DNA of 64,000 nucleotides from an uncultured Bacilli bacterium (GCA_947588685.1 CANPYM010000001.1:81678-145677); one strand, 5' to 3'; shown: positions 18,963-28,847, counted from the first letter of the stretch. Numbers and translations are program-made. Notes: generated by a model not told the origin, from the sequence alone.

Positions 18963-19877
18963 ATGAATAATTTTCATACAACTTCTTATAAACTATATAA
19001 TCCTAAAGTTCAAAGGCAAATTAACTTTAGTGTCATTAGTGATCTTCATTTTAGTTATACTGTATCAAGCAAAAAACTAGCAGCCATACTAAATAAATTA
19101 GCAAGTCTAGAGCCTGATTATATTTTGTTCCCCGGCGATTTAATTGATTCAGTAGATATGGTTGAAGATACTAAAGAAAGAATGCGACTAATATCTTGGC
19201 TTCATAATCTTAAGGATATTGCGCCTACTCTAATATCTTTAGGTAGTCATGATTACTATAAAAAAACACCAAATGGTGCTTGGGAATATCATCCTAATGA
19301 AGATTTCTTAGAAGAGATTAATTCTATTCCACGAATAACGTTACTAGATAATGCATCATATAATGATGATAATATTTTTGTTACCGGAATAACACAAAGC
19401 TTTGCTTTTTATCATCAGACAAAGAAAAAACACGACGAAGATAAAGACACGTTAATTAAAGATATAAAAGATAATCTCCCCCAAATTATTCCTAATGATA
19501 AATTAACTATTTTACTACTTCACTCTCCTGTTCATTTAGCTGATCAAGATACTTTAGCAATGCTTCAAAGTTTTGATTTAATCATTTGCGGCCATATGCA
19601 TAATGGCTGTGTCCCACCAATACTATATGAACTATGGCCTTCAACAAGGGGTCTTATCTCACCTAAGAAAGCTTTCTTTCCTAAATATGAAAGAAATACA
19701 TTGCGAAAGAAAAATGATAAAATCTTAGTCAATGGTCCGCTAACAATGTTTCAAGAATGTACAGGCCATTTACAACTAGCTAATATTATGTATCCCATAT
19801 ACAATAGTTTTGTTACATTTTCTAGTGACTCTACCTATGATACTGAAAAAGTAAAAGTTAAAAAACATTATCGATAA
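18963..19877 (+). CDS. Calcineurin-like metallophosphoesterase (YkuE/YaeI-type)
   Basis: SDLHFSY, PGDLIDS, GSHDYY, LLHSPVH, ICGHMHNGC. Confidence 0.88.
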   Translation: MNNFHTTSYKLYNPKVQRQINFSVISDLHFSYTVSSKKLAAILNKLASLEPDYILFPGDLIDSVDMVEDTKERMRLISWLHNLKDIAPTLISLGSHDYYKKTPNGAWEYHPNEDFLEEINSIPRITLLDNASYNDDNIFVTGITQSFAFYHQTKKKHDEDKDTLIKDIKDNLPQIIPNDKLTILLLHSPVHLADQDTLAMLQSFDLIICGHMHNGCVPPILYELWPSTRGLISPKKAFFPKYERNTLRKKNDKILVNGPLTMFQECTGHLQLANIMYPIYNSFVTFSSDSTYDTEKVKVKKHYR

Positions 19878-19881
19878 AAAC

Positions 19882-19908
19882 AAAAGCCTTGTAAATCAAG
19901 GCTTTTTT
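19882..19908 (+). terminator. Rho-independent terminator
   Basis: AAAGCCTTG-taaat-CAAGGCTTTTTT. Confidence 0.8.
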
Positions 19909-20242
19909 AATGTAATTTATAAAACTAACAGAATAAAAAACTATAATATATAATTTGGCAAGCTAGCAAAAAGTAATCAACTATTACATTTTATATAAAA
20001 GATGTTATTAGAACCAATTGATAAAATTAGAATGCGCAACGCAAACGATATGATTGTTAATTTAAAGAAACAATTAAATTAATTATAATAAGGTTTTAGA
20101 AACCTTTACTAGGAAAGTACTAGGAAAAATGATATAATGAATTTAGTAATAATATGGGTGGATATATTATCATTTTCAACAATTAATCATAGCAAAATAA
20201 GTATTAGATATATTGTTTGATAAAATTTAAGGTGAAGTGATT

Positions 20243-21604
20243 ATGTTAAAGAAAGATATTTTAGATTTAATAGACAGTTTTGAAAGAGAAACTTGGAAGT
20301 ATACGTATAACGATAATTTAAATGATGATATGGATTACATTTATTCTCTTGAAAATGAAATAAAAAATGCTGATGAAGCAAATTTAAAACCAATATATGA
20401 CAAGCTAATCGCCCTAATGGGAATAATTAGATTTAAATATGGCTTTGAAAGTATACTAATAAACAGTAATCCAGAACTTGAAAATCTAAAAAAAATAATT
20501 GAAAACATTTCACTAGATAGTAGTGATATAATTAATCAATATAATTATGTTTCTACTATGTATAATGATTGTATGAGTAAAACTACAAATGTCGATTTTA
20601 TCGAAAATAAATATAAAGATATTCAAGAAAAAGAAGGATTATATTTAGCTATTGAATCATTAAAATCACTAATTAGCAATGAAAACTATAGGCAACTATT
20701 AGATCAAAACCAAATTAATGAAATAATTATCGATTGTATTAAATTAAATAATAACGCCGTAAGTTTAGAAAAAATCGAACTAAAATATAAAGATATTATA
20801 AAACGAATATGGGAATATTCATTATCAGATAAGATAGATGAAAGTGGTATCTTTAGAATTCTATTTTCAAATATTTCTGGTGGTACTATAAAACAGCAAT
20901 CTGATATGTTAATTAATAGACCAGATCAATCATCTTGTAGTATGATTAGTTCTAACTTTATAGCAACTTATGGATCAGCAACTAGAAAAATAGGTTTTAT
21001 TTATCCAAGCAATTCAGAAATAATTACATTTGGTGCATCTGATCTTGGCTCTAATGTTTTTGGAACTGGTTTAGTTAACAAGGAAAAGGGAACGTTGCTT
21101 GCTACGCCACAAGTTCTTGAAAGAATGGGAATGGTAAGAGCTATTAAAAATGGTGAAGATATATATTCATCAAGTTGTTATAATGAGATACTTGTTAATG
21201 CTAAGCCTTGTGGAATTGTAGTTTTAGACTTGGGCGAAAAAGATTTGAATATTGACTATCAAGAAGCAAAAATGCTTTCTTTACAAATGCATTTACCACT
21301 ATATTATATAGATACTATGCAATATAAAAAGGATTTATCAGAAGCTGATAAATATTATATAGCCTTTCATTCAATAATGTCTTATTTAGGAATGTCTAGA
21401 GATGAATTATTAAAGGAAATAGAACAAAATAATGGCTATTCTAAAATAGATGAGCTCATTAATATTTATAAAGATCAAATTGCGGAAATCTTTTTGATTT
21501 TAAAAAGGAAAGGAAATTTAAGTAAAGAAAATATGTGTCAAATATTGGGTAATATAATAGACGTTTCTAAAACAATGCCAAAAGTAGATGGTATAACTAA
21601 ATAG
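20243..21604 (+). CDS. Uncharacterised orphan protein
   Basis: Long ORF (track start 20237; ATG at 20243 gives MLKKDILDL); no family recognised; C-terminal half has YNEILVNAKPCGIVVLDLGEKDLNIDYQEAKMLSLQMHLPLYYID. Confidence 0.55.
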   Translation: MLKKDILDLIDSFERETWKYTYNDNLNDDMDYIYSLENEIKNADEANLKPIYDKLIALMGIIRFKYGFESILINSNPELENLKKIIENISLDSSDIINQYNYVSTMYNDCMSKTTNVDFIENKYKDIQEKEGLYLAIESLKSLISNENYRQLLDQNQINEIIIDCIKLNNNAVSLEKIELKYKDIIKRIWEYSLSDKIDESGIFRILFSNISGGTIKQQSDMLINRPDQSSCSMISSNFIATYGSATRKIGFIYPSNSEIITFGASDLGSNVFGTGLVNKEKGTLLATPQVLERMGMVRAIKNGEDIYSSSCYNEILVNAKPCGIVVLDLGEKDLNIDYQEAKMLSLQMHLPLYYIDTMQYKKDLSEADKYYIAFHSIMSYLGMSRDELLKEIEQNNGYSKIDELINIYKDQIAEIFLILKRKGNLSKENMCQILGNIIDVSKTMPKVDGITK

Positions 21605-21788
21605 GACATAGATTTATAATGTAAAGACCTTAGCAAACATATAAATTAAATACATTAATTGTATTCAGTAGTTATAGAAGAATTAAGAAGAAAAGAAAAA
21701 ATGTGAAAGACAAGAACGAGTAAAAAAATAGTTCAGCACCTTCTTAATAAAACAAATGATTGTGGAATAAGTAAACATAAAAGTATTC

Positions 21789-21832
21789 ATATGTAAAAAC
21801 GATGACTTAAATATGTCATCGTTTTTACATAT
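21789..21832. repeat. Perfect 18-bp inverted repeat with 8-nt loop
   Basis: ATATGTAAAAACGATGAC-ttaaatat-GTCATCGTTTTTACATAT. Confidence 0.85.
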
Positions 21833-22000
21833 ATTTCATTAATCTTTTCTAAAACCATTCTAGATTGTTAAAATTTCATTTTAGTATAGTGTGTTTACTG
21901 TACAACAAAAAAGTAGATGTTTAAATGATAATCCACAATATGTACTAAAAAATATTCAAAATGATGAACTTAGTATCTTCCACCTAATGATGTTAAATAT

Positions 22001-22028
22001 AAAAACTAGTCTTTATACAAGGACTAGT
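22001..22028 (-). terminator. tRNA-Gly terminator
   Basis: GACTAGT inverted repeat followed on the minus strand by a T-tract, just 3' of the tRNA. Confidence 0.6.
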
Positions 22029-22041
22029 CTATTTACAAAAA

Positions 22042-22115
22042 TGGAGCGGGTGATGGGAATCGGACCCACGTTATCAGCTTGGAAGGCTGGAGTTCTACCA
22101 TTGAACTACACCCGC
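22042..22115 (-). tRNA. tRNA-Gly(TCC)
   Basis: Reverse complement GCGGGTGTAGTTCAATGGTAGAACTCCAGCCTTCCAAGCTGATAACGTGGGTCCGATTCCCATCACCCGCTCCA; 74 nt, cloverleaf, anticodon loop CTTCCAA, encoded CCA. Confidence 0.95.
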
Positions 22116-22162
22116 ATAACTCCACTGACATTTAACATTATAAATGATAAATGCCAGTTTTG

Positions 22163-22624
22163 TCAATATATTTTATTATTTTTATCTAAAAAGGTATATA
22201 AGGCTAAGCATCCTTTACAGATTTCCTCATAGGCAACCTCAAAGTCATGTGTATACCATGGATCGGCAATATTACAATTATTACCAATAAAGTATAATAA
22301 CTTATATATTTTATTATTCGTGTTAAGAAGACGATTTAACATCCGCACATCGTCATCATCCATAGCAATAATATAATCGTATGCATGATACTCCCTCTCG
22401 GTTATTTGTTTAGCGCGATGTGGTTCGATTAAAATATCTTTTTCATCTAGTTTTTTAAAAGCTAAAGGATATAATGGTTCCCCTTCTTCTTCATCACTAA
22501 CACCTCTAGAATTGATGATAAACTTATCAGCGCATCCTTTTTTACGAACAATATCTTTCATAATAAACTCGGCCATTGGTGAGCGACATATATTACCATG
22601 ACAAACAAACAATATCTTAATCAT
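22163..22624 (-). CDS. Low-molecular-weight protein-tyrosine phosphatase
   Basis: ILFVCHGNICRSPMAEFIM (CX5R loop) and DPWYTHDFEVAYEEI. Confidence 0.92.
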   Translation of the reverse strand: MIKILFVCHGNICRSPMAEFIMKDIVRKKGCADKFIINSRGVSDEEEGEPLYPLAFKKLDEKDILIEPHRAKQITEREYHAYDYIIAMDDDDVRMLNRLLNTNNKIYKLLYFIGNNCNIADPWYTHDFEVAYEEICKGCLALYTFLDKNNKIY

Positions 22625-23277
22625 TATTTCGCCTCCATTTGATTAATAATCCACTTTAAATCTTCAAGAGCTTTATCAATGTTGAAAGAACCGTTACCAA
22701 CAGGATAATAAACGGGATAAACCGGATACTCTTGATTATCAACAATTAATGTAAAACCTTTTTTACGACACTGTGAGACCGCTATTTTTTCATTCAAAAT
22801 AATAGAACTTACCTGATTACCAAAAGTAATTATCTTTTTAGGCCGAATAATAGCAATTTCTTTTAAAAGCAAATCTAAATATTGACGGTAGACCTCGTTA
22901 GGTAATGGTCTAGCATCAACTTGCGTACATTTACCAAGATTTGTAATAAAGACTTTATGTTTTTTAATATTCGCATAAACTTGTTTGGCAAATAAAGGTG
23001 TCCAGTCACTACCTTTTTTATTTTTAATGGCAAGATAAATATCTTCATCTAATAATCCCACTTGATATAATACAGCCCAAATATTTTTAGTTCCAATCCA
23101 AGGCGAATGAATCCCCTTCCAATCTTTTGCGGAAGCAATATTGCGGCCTGTAGGATTCATAAATATTAAACATAGATTAGGTTTTTTAGTGCATCCCCCA
23201 TTATATATAGAATGCAGTTCTTTCGCGCCATATTTAAGTTGTAATCGATCATATTCTTGATTTAATTCTTCAAGCAT
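22624..23277 (-). CDS. Uracil-DNA glycosylase superfamily protein
   Basis: LCLIFMNPTGRN..., VFITNLGKCTQVDARPLPNEVYRQYLDLLLKEIAIIRPKKIITFGNQVS. Confidence 0.75.
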   Translation of the reverse strand: MLEELNQEYDRLQLKYGAKELHSIYNGGCTKKPNLCLIFMNPTGRNIASAKDWKGIHSPWIGTKNIWAVLYQVGLLDEDIYLAIKNKKGSDWTPLFAKQVYANIKKHKVFITNLGKCTQVDARPLPNEVYRQYLDLLLKEIAIIRPKKIITFGNQVSSIILNEKIAVSQCRKKGFTLIVDNQEYPVYPVYYPVGNGSFNIDKALEDLKWIINQMEAK

Positions 23278-23347
23278 CTAACCACCATCTTTATTATAAC
23301 ACATAAACAAGAAAGAAAACCGAATATAATTTTTTTTGAGATAACTC

Positions 23348-23377
23348 TTTACATCACTTTTTTAAGAGTGATATAAT
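23348..23377 (+). promoter_or_regulatory. Predicted sigma-70/A promoter of pyrG
   Basis: TTTACA (23348-23353), 18-nt spacer, TATAAT (23372-23377). Confidence 0.65.
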
Positions 23378-23386
23378 TAAAGAGAG

Positions 23387-23413
23387 CCTAGGGAGTTCTC
23401 TTTAGGTTTTTTT
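23387..23413 (+). promoter_or_regulatory. Leader terminator/attenuator upstream of pyrG
   Basis: CCTAGGGAG-tt-CTCTTTAGG followed by TTTTTTT, between the predicted start point and the pyrG RBS. Confidence 0.55.
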
Positions 23414-23432
23414 GTATTTAGGAGGGTTATGT

Positions 23433-25040
23433 ATGGCAAAATATGTATTTGTAACAGGTGGTGTTTGTTCAGGACTAGGTAAAGGTATTACAGCATCATC
23501 AATCGCTTTATTACTTAAAGGAAAAGGATATAAGGTCTTTATGCAAAAGTTTGATCCTTATATGAATGTTGATCCAGGAACGATGTCCCCTATTCAACAT
23601 GGTGAGGTATTTGTCACAGCTGATGGTTGTGAGACTGATCTAGACTTAGGACACTATGAACGTTTCATCGATGAAGAGTTAAATTACACTTCTAATATAA
23701 CAAATGGAAAGATCTATTCCAGCGTCATTGAAAAAGAACGCCGTGGTGATTATTTAGGCGCAACAATTCAAATTGTTCCTCATATTTCTAATGAGATTAA
23801 AAATAAAATATATGAAGCTGGGGCTAGTAGCGGCGCTGATATTGTCATCACCGAAATTGGTGGAACTGTTGGTGATATCGAAGGTAGTGTAATGATGGAG
23901 TCCTTAAGGCAATTTAAGATGGAACAAGGAAGCGCGAATACTTTCTTTGTCCATACGACGCTTGTGCCATACATATTTGGTTCTAATGAATTAAAAACTA
24001 AACCGACACAAAGTAGTATTATCGAACTTAGACGGCTTGGTATCCAACCGGATGTTATCGTTACTAGATCCAATATCGAACTAGGCGATGCGATTAAAAG
24101 CAAAATATCTTTATTTGGTAACATTCCTAAACAAAATATTATTGAAGCCGTTGATGTCAATAATATCTATCAAATCCCTATTAATTTTCATAGACAACAT
24201 ATTGAAGATATTATTCTTGAACAGTTTGGTCTTCCTATCACTGATAGTCATTTAAAATACTGGGAAGATTTAATAAATACCGTTGATAATCTTAAAAATG
24301 AAATTGAAATATCCCTTGTTGGCAAATATATCGAGCTTCATGATGCTTACCTTTCAGTTATGGAAGCATTAAAACATGCGGGATATAAACACAATTTAAA
24401 AATACATATTAACTGGGTAGATTCAGAATCTTTAGAAAAAGAAAATTGCGATTTAAATGCCATCTTTAAAAACTCCAAAGGTATTCTTGTCCCTGGTGGC
24501 TTCGGTCATCGTGGGGTGGAAGGAAAAATTAAAGCCTGTGAATATGCTAGAACCCACAAAATACCATATCTTGGATTATGCCTAGGTATGCAAGTTGCCG
24601 TTATTGAGTTTGCTCGTAATGTTTGTCATATTGAAGATGCCTCATCAAGAGAGTTTAATGAAACTTGTAAAAATCCGGTAATTGATCTTATGGCGGAACA
24701 AAAGACCATCATCAATATGGGTGGAACGCTTAGATTAGGTAACTATGAATGTACAATTAAAAAAGGTACACTAACCCATAAAATATACGATGCAGATAAG
24801 ATTTTAGAAAGACATCGGCATCGTTATGAGTTTAATAATAAATATAAAGAAGAGTTAGAAAATAAAGGTTTAGTCTTTTCCGGTATCAATGAACCAAGTA
24901 ATCTTGTTGAAATAATTGAATATCCACGTCATCCTTTCTTCGTTGCTTGTCAGTTCCATCCGGAGTTTAAATCACGGCCAACAAGACCTCATCCTTTATT
25001 TGATGCCTTTATTGGAGCAGCTAAAAAATACAAAAAATAA
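23433..25040 (+). CDS. pyrG: CTP synthase
   Basis: MAKYVFVTGGVCSGLGKGITASSIALLLKGKGYKVFMQKFDPYMNVDPGTMSP...; GLCLGMQ; ATG at 23433 preceded by ggaggg. Confidence 0.97.
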   Translation: MAKYVFVTGGVCSGLGKGITASSIALLLKGKGYKVFMQKFDPYMNVDPGTMSPIQHGEVFVTADGCETDLDLGHYERFIDEELNYTSNITNGKIYSSVIEKERRGDYLGATIQIVPHISNEIKNKIYEAGASSGADIVITEIGGTVGDIEGSVMMESLRQFKMEQGSANTFFVHTTLVPYIFGSNELKTKPTQSSIIELRRLGIQPDVIVTRSNIELGDAIKSKISLFGNIPKQNIIEAVDVNNIYQIPINFHRQHIEDIILEQFGLPITDSHLKYWEDLINTVDNLKNEIEISLVGKYIELHDAYLSVMEALKHAGYKHNLKIHINWVDSESLEKENCDLNAIFKNSKGILVPGGFGHRGVEGKIKACEYARTHKIPYLGLCLGMQVAVIEFARNVCHIEDASSREFNETCKNPVIDLMAEQKTIINMGGTLRLGNYECTIKKGTLTHKIYDADKILERHRHRYEFNNKYKEELENKGLVFSGINEPSNLVEIIEYPRHPFFVACQFHPEFKSRPTRPHPLFDAFIGAAKKYKK

Positions 25041-25066
25041 AAGCTATTTTAAAATAGCTTTTTTAT
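25039..25066. terminator. Bidirectional terminator
   Basis: AAAAGCTATTTT-AAAATAGCTTTTTT. Confidence 0.75.
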
Positions 25067-26826
25067 TGTTCAAATTTAGGTTTCATCGTCCCTAATGTTT
25101 TTTGTTTATCAGGAGCTAACGTAGATGTTGATGTTTCACTTTCCATACTAACTTGAAGTTTTCGTTTATTCATATTAGAAATATTTTGAGCTTCTAGTTC
25201 AATATATTCCAAAGTCTTACAAGCATAAAAATGAACGTAGGCGTCGGTAAGCTTCTTTATATTCTCTGCTTCATCCACACTAAAGTCTACTTCTGATAGA
25301 CTTGCCGCCATACCAACATATTGGAAAAGTTCACCAGCAATCTTATTCATTTTTGATGCTTTAGCATTAACATATCGATCATATTCAGCACATAAGTTTC
25401 TTAAATCGTGGATATATTCACTTATGTCATCGAATGTCGTATCAAAGGCGATTTGATTAGTTTCCGTATTAACGCTACCACTTTCATCAAAATCAACAGA
25501 GATGCGCTCTAAACCATGATCTGGAGAAAAAGTCCAATACCAATCGATAATCTGATCATACAAGCGATTTCGTTCGCCAACTAATTCTTCGTGCAAATCT
25601 TGAATCTTCTCCATATCAGAAGCATTCTTAAACCATTTCTTACATAACTTACGATAATGGCTTAATATATCCTCAATATGAAGTCTACTTTTTGAATCAG
25701 ATGCTATCTTATCAATATTATCATAAAGAAATGGTAGATTAACAAAGGCTTTCATATCATCATAATTTCCTAAACTAGGGCTAATATAAGGATTCTTATA
25801 ATGCTTTACAAGTGGCGCTAATTTTTCATCTGACAGTTCTTGTAAGAAAGTATCTCTAAGTTCTTTTAACTTATCTAAAGCATCTTGAGCAATATTTAAA
25901 GCTAGGTGGGGATTAGTTGTATGTTCCTTATCATCATCATACACGCCACCTTCTTCAAAGGCTCTTTTTAGTAAGCTTGGTATGTTGACCTGACATGGAA
26001 GTTCAAATGTTTTCGTGTCTGCTCTTAAGGTTGCATATTGCGCCATTAATGGTAAACAGGCAAATAATCTTTTCTCATCAGCCGCAATTGTCGCCAAAAA
26101 AGCTTCAGCCATACTTATTGGTGATATTTTATCAAACGTTCTAAACTGTTCATTTCCTAAATAATCATGGCGCATTTTATCTAATATGTCTTCTCTTGTC
26201 ATCGCCTGAACTTCTTCATATCTTCGTTCTAGTTTTTCCTTTTCATCAGCATTTTTAACTAAAGGATTTTGACAATCACGAAGATAATATTTAGCTAATC
26301 CTTCAAGAAGTTCGCCACCCGTTTTATTGAAAGTATAAGAATTTGATAATTTATTCATATCATCAATATATTCATCTATTTGATTAAATGTATAAGAATT
26401 AGATAGCTTTTCCATACCCTCAAATAATTCGGCTAATTGTCTCTCTAAATCTTCTTTTAAAGCAGTATCTTGCTCTAGTTGTTGAGTAACTTCATTGATG
26501 GAATATGTTAATGAAGTAAGCATATCTTGACGGTAGTCTTCCATCTCCAAATTAGATGAAGTATGAAGAAGACAATATAAAGGATATCTTTTATACAAAC
26601 CTAAGGTTTCTAATAACTGCTTATCAATATCCCTTTTTATTTGGGCCCATCTATATTGCGGAAAGGTACTAATATCTAAATGATGGGGTTCAGCCATAGT
26701 CTGAAAGAAAGTTATCGTTTTACTTTGAAGCGCTAAATCCTTTTGAAAATGAAAAATCTGTCCATCAATGTGACCTAAAAATTTTCTTAAGTGTTCACCT
26801 TCTTCGGGTGTTGATACTAAACTCAT
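25063..26826 (-). CDS. Large uncharacterised helical protein
   Basis: 587-aa ORF; internal duplication KLSNSYTFN...KLSNSYTFN; no family recognised. Confidence 0.65.
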   Translation of the reverse strand: MSLVSTPEEGEHLRKFLGHIDGQIFHFQKDLALQSKTITFFQTMAEPHHLDISTFPQYRWAQIKRDIDKQLLETLGLYKRYPLYCLLHTSSNLEMEDYRQDMLTSLTYSINEVTQQLEQDTALKEDLERQLAELFEGMEKLSNSYTFNQIDEYIDDMNKLSNSYTFNKTGGELLEGLAKYYLRDCQNPLVKNADEKEKLERRYEEVQAMTREDILDKMRHDYLGNEQFRTFDKISPISMAEAFLATIAADEKRLFACLPLMAQYATLRADTKTFELPCQVNIPSLLKRAFEEGGVYDDDKEHTTNPHLALNIAQDALDKLKELRDTFLQELSDEKLAPLVKHYKNPYISPSLGNYDDMKAFVNLPFLYDNIDKIASDSKSRLHIEDILSHYRKLCKKWFKNASDMEKIQDLHEELVGERNRLYDQIIDWYWTFSPDHGLERISVDFDESGSVNTETNQIAFDTTFDDISEYIHDLRNLCAEYDRYVNAKASKMNKIAGELFQYVGMAASLSEVDFSVDEAENIKKLTDAYVHFYACKTLEYIELEAQNISNMNKRKLQVSMESETSTSTLAPDKQKTLGTMKPKFEQ

Positions 26827-26883
26827 ACTATCACTCCTATAAATATGAGTAATATTTTAACAAATATCTATATTGCTGTCAAT

Positions 26884-26912
26884 AAAAGACAAAGGAATAT
26901 CCTTTGTCTTTT
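26884..26912 (-). terminator. Terminator downstream of the AraC-type gene
   Basis: AAAAGACAAAGGA-ata-TCCTTTGTCTTTT. Confidence 0.7.
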
Positions 26913-27371
26913 CTATTTTTTGGCTAATACTTTAGGAGATGATAAACTTTTTTGCTTGATACTATTATTTTGAAGACGAAGCTTATTAAGTTGCTTATGA
27001 TTATGTTCTAAACATTCCTTTAAATCACCAGTTTGTAATAATGATAACTGATTATAATTATTTTTAAATTGTAAGGGGCTAATACCCGTCAATCTATAGA
27101 ATATCTCACTATAGTATTCTAAAGAATGATAACCATGATCAAGAGCTATTTTAAGTATCCGATGATCAGTCTTTAACAAATCATTAATACTTTTAACAAT
27201 CTTTCGTTCATTAAGATATTCCATAATTGTTAGACCAGTCGCATTTTTAAAGCCACGCATAATGGTAAAGCGATTAAAATGAAACTGGTTAGCAATATCA
27301 TCAACAGTCGGATTATCATAAAGATGTTCTTCAAGATACTCTAGTATATTAGCAATTAGTTTATCTTCCAT
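26913..27371 (-). CDS. AraC-family HTH DNA-binding protein
   Basis: YLEEHLYDNPTVDDIANQFHFNRFTIMRGFKNATGLTIMEYLNERKI...ALDHGYHSLEYYSEIFYRLTGISPLQFK. Confidence 0.85.
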   Translation of the reverse strand: MEDKLIANILEYLEEHLYDNPTVDDIANQFHFNRFTIMRGFKNATGLTIMEYLNERKIVKSINDLLKTDHRILKIALDHGYHSLEYYSEIFYRLTGISPLQFKNNYNQLSLLQTGDLKECLEHNHKQLNKLRLQNNSIKQKSLSSPKVLAKK

Positions 27372-27374
27372 TTT

Positions 27375-28781
27375 TTACTCCATAAAATATTTATTTAAAT
27401 CAAATACTTTGACTTCTTGTTCAGCACGTTTTTCTAATTTTGTATGACCTTTAGCAAATGAGATTTCCATTTGATAGAAAGGAACTAATTTAGTTGGGTA
27501 TGGCATTAAACGATTTTTAATTAAAATACCTGCCCACATTGGCATTCTTTTTAAAGCATCAACACTAACTAATGGTTGGTGTGCTTCTTTCATACCACAT
27601 TCCTCACTAATGCTTCTTGCGGTTGCATCATCACTAGTTAATAAATATAGAACATTAGAGATAGCTTGTTTAGCTTGATCTAAAGTTAAAGGGCCATATA
27701 AGTCTTTGATTTTAAGATAGCTTTTAACCATAAAAGTAAATCTAATCTTATTACCACGACCTAATTCTAGCATATCAACTAAATTAGGTAAAGCGACACC
27801 ATTGTCATCAAAACCATCAAGAAGATAATTGAAAATGCCTTCCCTATTACTTTTAGAAATTAAATAATAAGTTTGACGAATAAAGATATTGATTAGTGTA
27901 TCAATCTCTTTTGATGAAGTATCACTTATAAGATAAATAATCATCTTCTTATGAGGCATATCAATAAAGTCAAAATCTGTTCTACTTAACATATTACTTA
28001 AACTATTCATATTAGTATAATTAGCAAGGTTTTGATTTAAAACAGATAAAATACTACTTTTTGTTTCTGGTGGGGCTAAATGCGTACTAGCAATATTATG
28101 ATAAATAGTACCATTTTTATCTAAACTATTAAAGTAAGTATCAAGTAAATCTTTTTCTTCATCATCATTAGTCATAGTTAATTTACTAATACTATTTAAG
28201 TTAACCTCATCTTCAGTACCCTTTTCCATAAGACTAAGAGCTAAACCTGTTAAATATGATGATGCGGTATTTTGCCAGAATGGATCTCCAGCATTTTTCT
28301 CAAAATTAATCATCTTTGATAATTCTGATACCTGTCTTAAAGCTTCATCATCTTCGCCATTATCATGTAAATGTTTTGGCAAAGTTAATGGGTTCCAACT
28401 ATTACCTAAAGTTGGTTCACTAAAGTCTAGGGCAATGACCTCATAACCAGCTTGTTTAAAATCTTCAGCAGTTGTTTCATATAGTTCGCCTTTGATGTCT
28501 CTAACAATTGCTGATTCCCCTACTTCTTTAATTGTATATAGTAGTGGTAAACTAACAGTTTGTGTCTTGCCAGAACCAGTTGAGCCAATAATAAGGTTAT
28601 GATCTGAACCAATCGCTAAAATAGCCTTATCATTGATGGTACCCACAGGTATACCAGATGCTGTAATACTATTAGGACCTACAACATCAATTTGTCCTTT
28701 TACTTTTAAAAGTTCATCAGTGCTTAAAAAACGAGCATAATAATTGTCTTCCAAGGTGCTAATTAAATTTTCATTTTGCAT
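27375..28781 (-). CDS. VirD4/TraG-like type IV coupling protein ATPase
   Basis: Walker A GSTGSGKTQTVSLPLLYTI; AIVRDIKGELYETTAEDFKQAGYEVIALDFSEPTLGNSWNPL; no obvious N-terminal TM. Confidence 0.82.
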   Translation of the reverse strand: MQNENLISTLEDNYYARFLSTDELLKVKGQIDVVGPNSITASGIPVGTINDKAILAIGSDHNLIIGSTGSGKTQTVSLPLLYTIKEVGESAIVRDIKGELYETTAEDFKQAGYEVIALDFSEPTLGNSWNPLTLPKHLHDNGEDDEALRQVSELSKMINFEKNAGDPFWQNTASSYLTGLALSLMEKGTEDEVNLNSISKLTMTNDDEEKDLLDTYFNSLDKNGTIYHNIASTHLAPPETKSSILSVLNQNLANYTNMNSLSNMLSRTDFDFIDMPHKKMIIYLISDTSSKEIDTLINIFIRQTYYLISKSNREGIFNYLLDGFDDNGVALPNLVDMLELGRGNKIRFTFMVKSYLKIKDLYGPLTLDQAKQAISNVLYLLTSDDATARSISEECGMKEAHQPLVSVDALKRMPMWAGILIKNRLMPYPTKLVPFYQMEISFAKGHTKLEKRAEQEVKVFDLNKYFME

Positions 28782-28847
28782 AATATTCCTCCTTCATTAC
28801 GCCAATAATATAACATACCTTTTTAAACATTTTTTAAACAAAAGTGA

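Noticed and set aside
20055-20135. 26-codon ORF around 20000-20082 and the short direct repeat TACTAGGAAA upstream of the orphan gene
   Set aside because: Too short and without recognisable homology; could be decayed coding DNA, but not supportable.
19909-22115. tRNA-Gly-targeted genomic island
   Set aside because: No duplicate of the tRNA 3' end found on the far side and no integrase.
21891-22232. Track ORF 113 aa (+)
   Set aside because: Runs through the tRNA-Gly gene and the 3' end of the phosphatase gene; no RBS or recognisable domain.
27375-28781. Integrative conjugative element
   Set aside because: Only a coupling-protein-like ATPase; no relaxase, VirB4, integrase or mating-pair genes.
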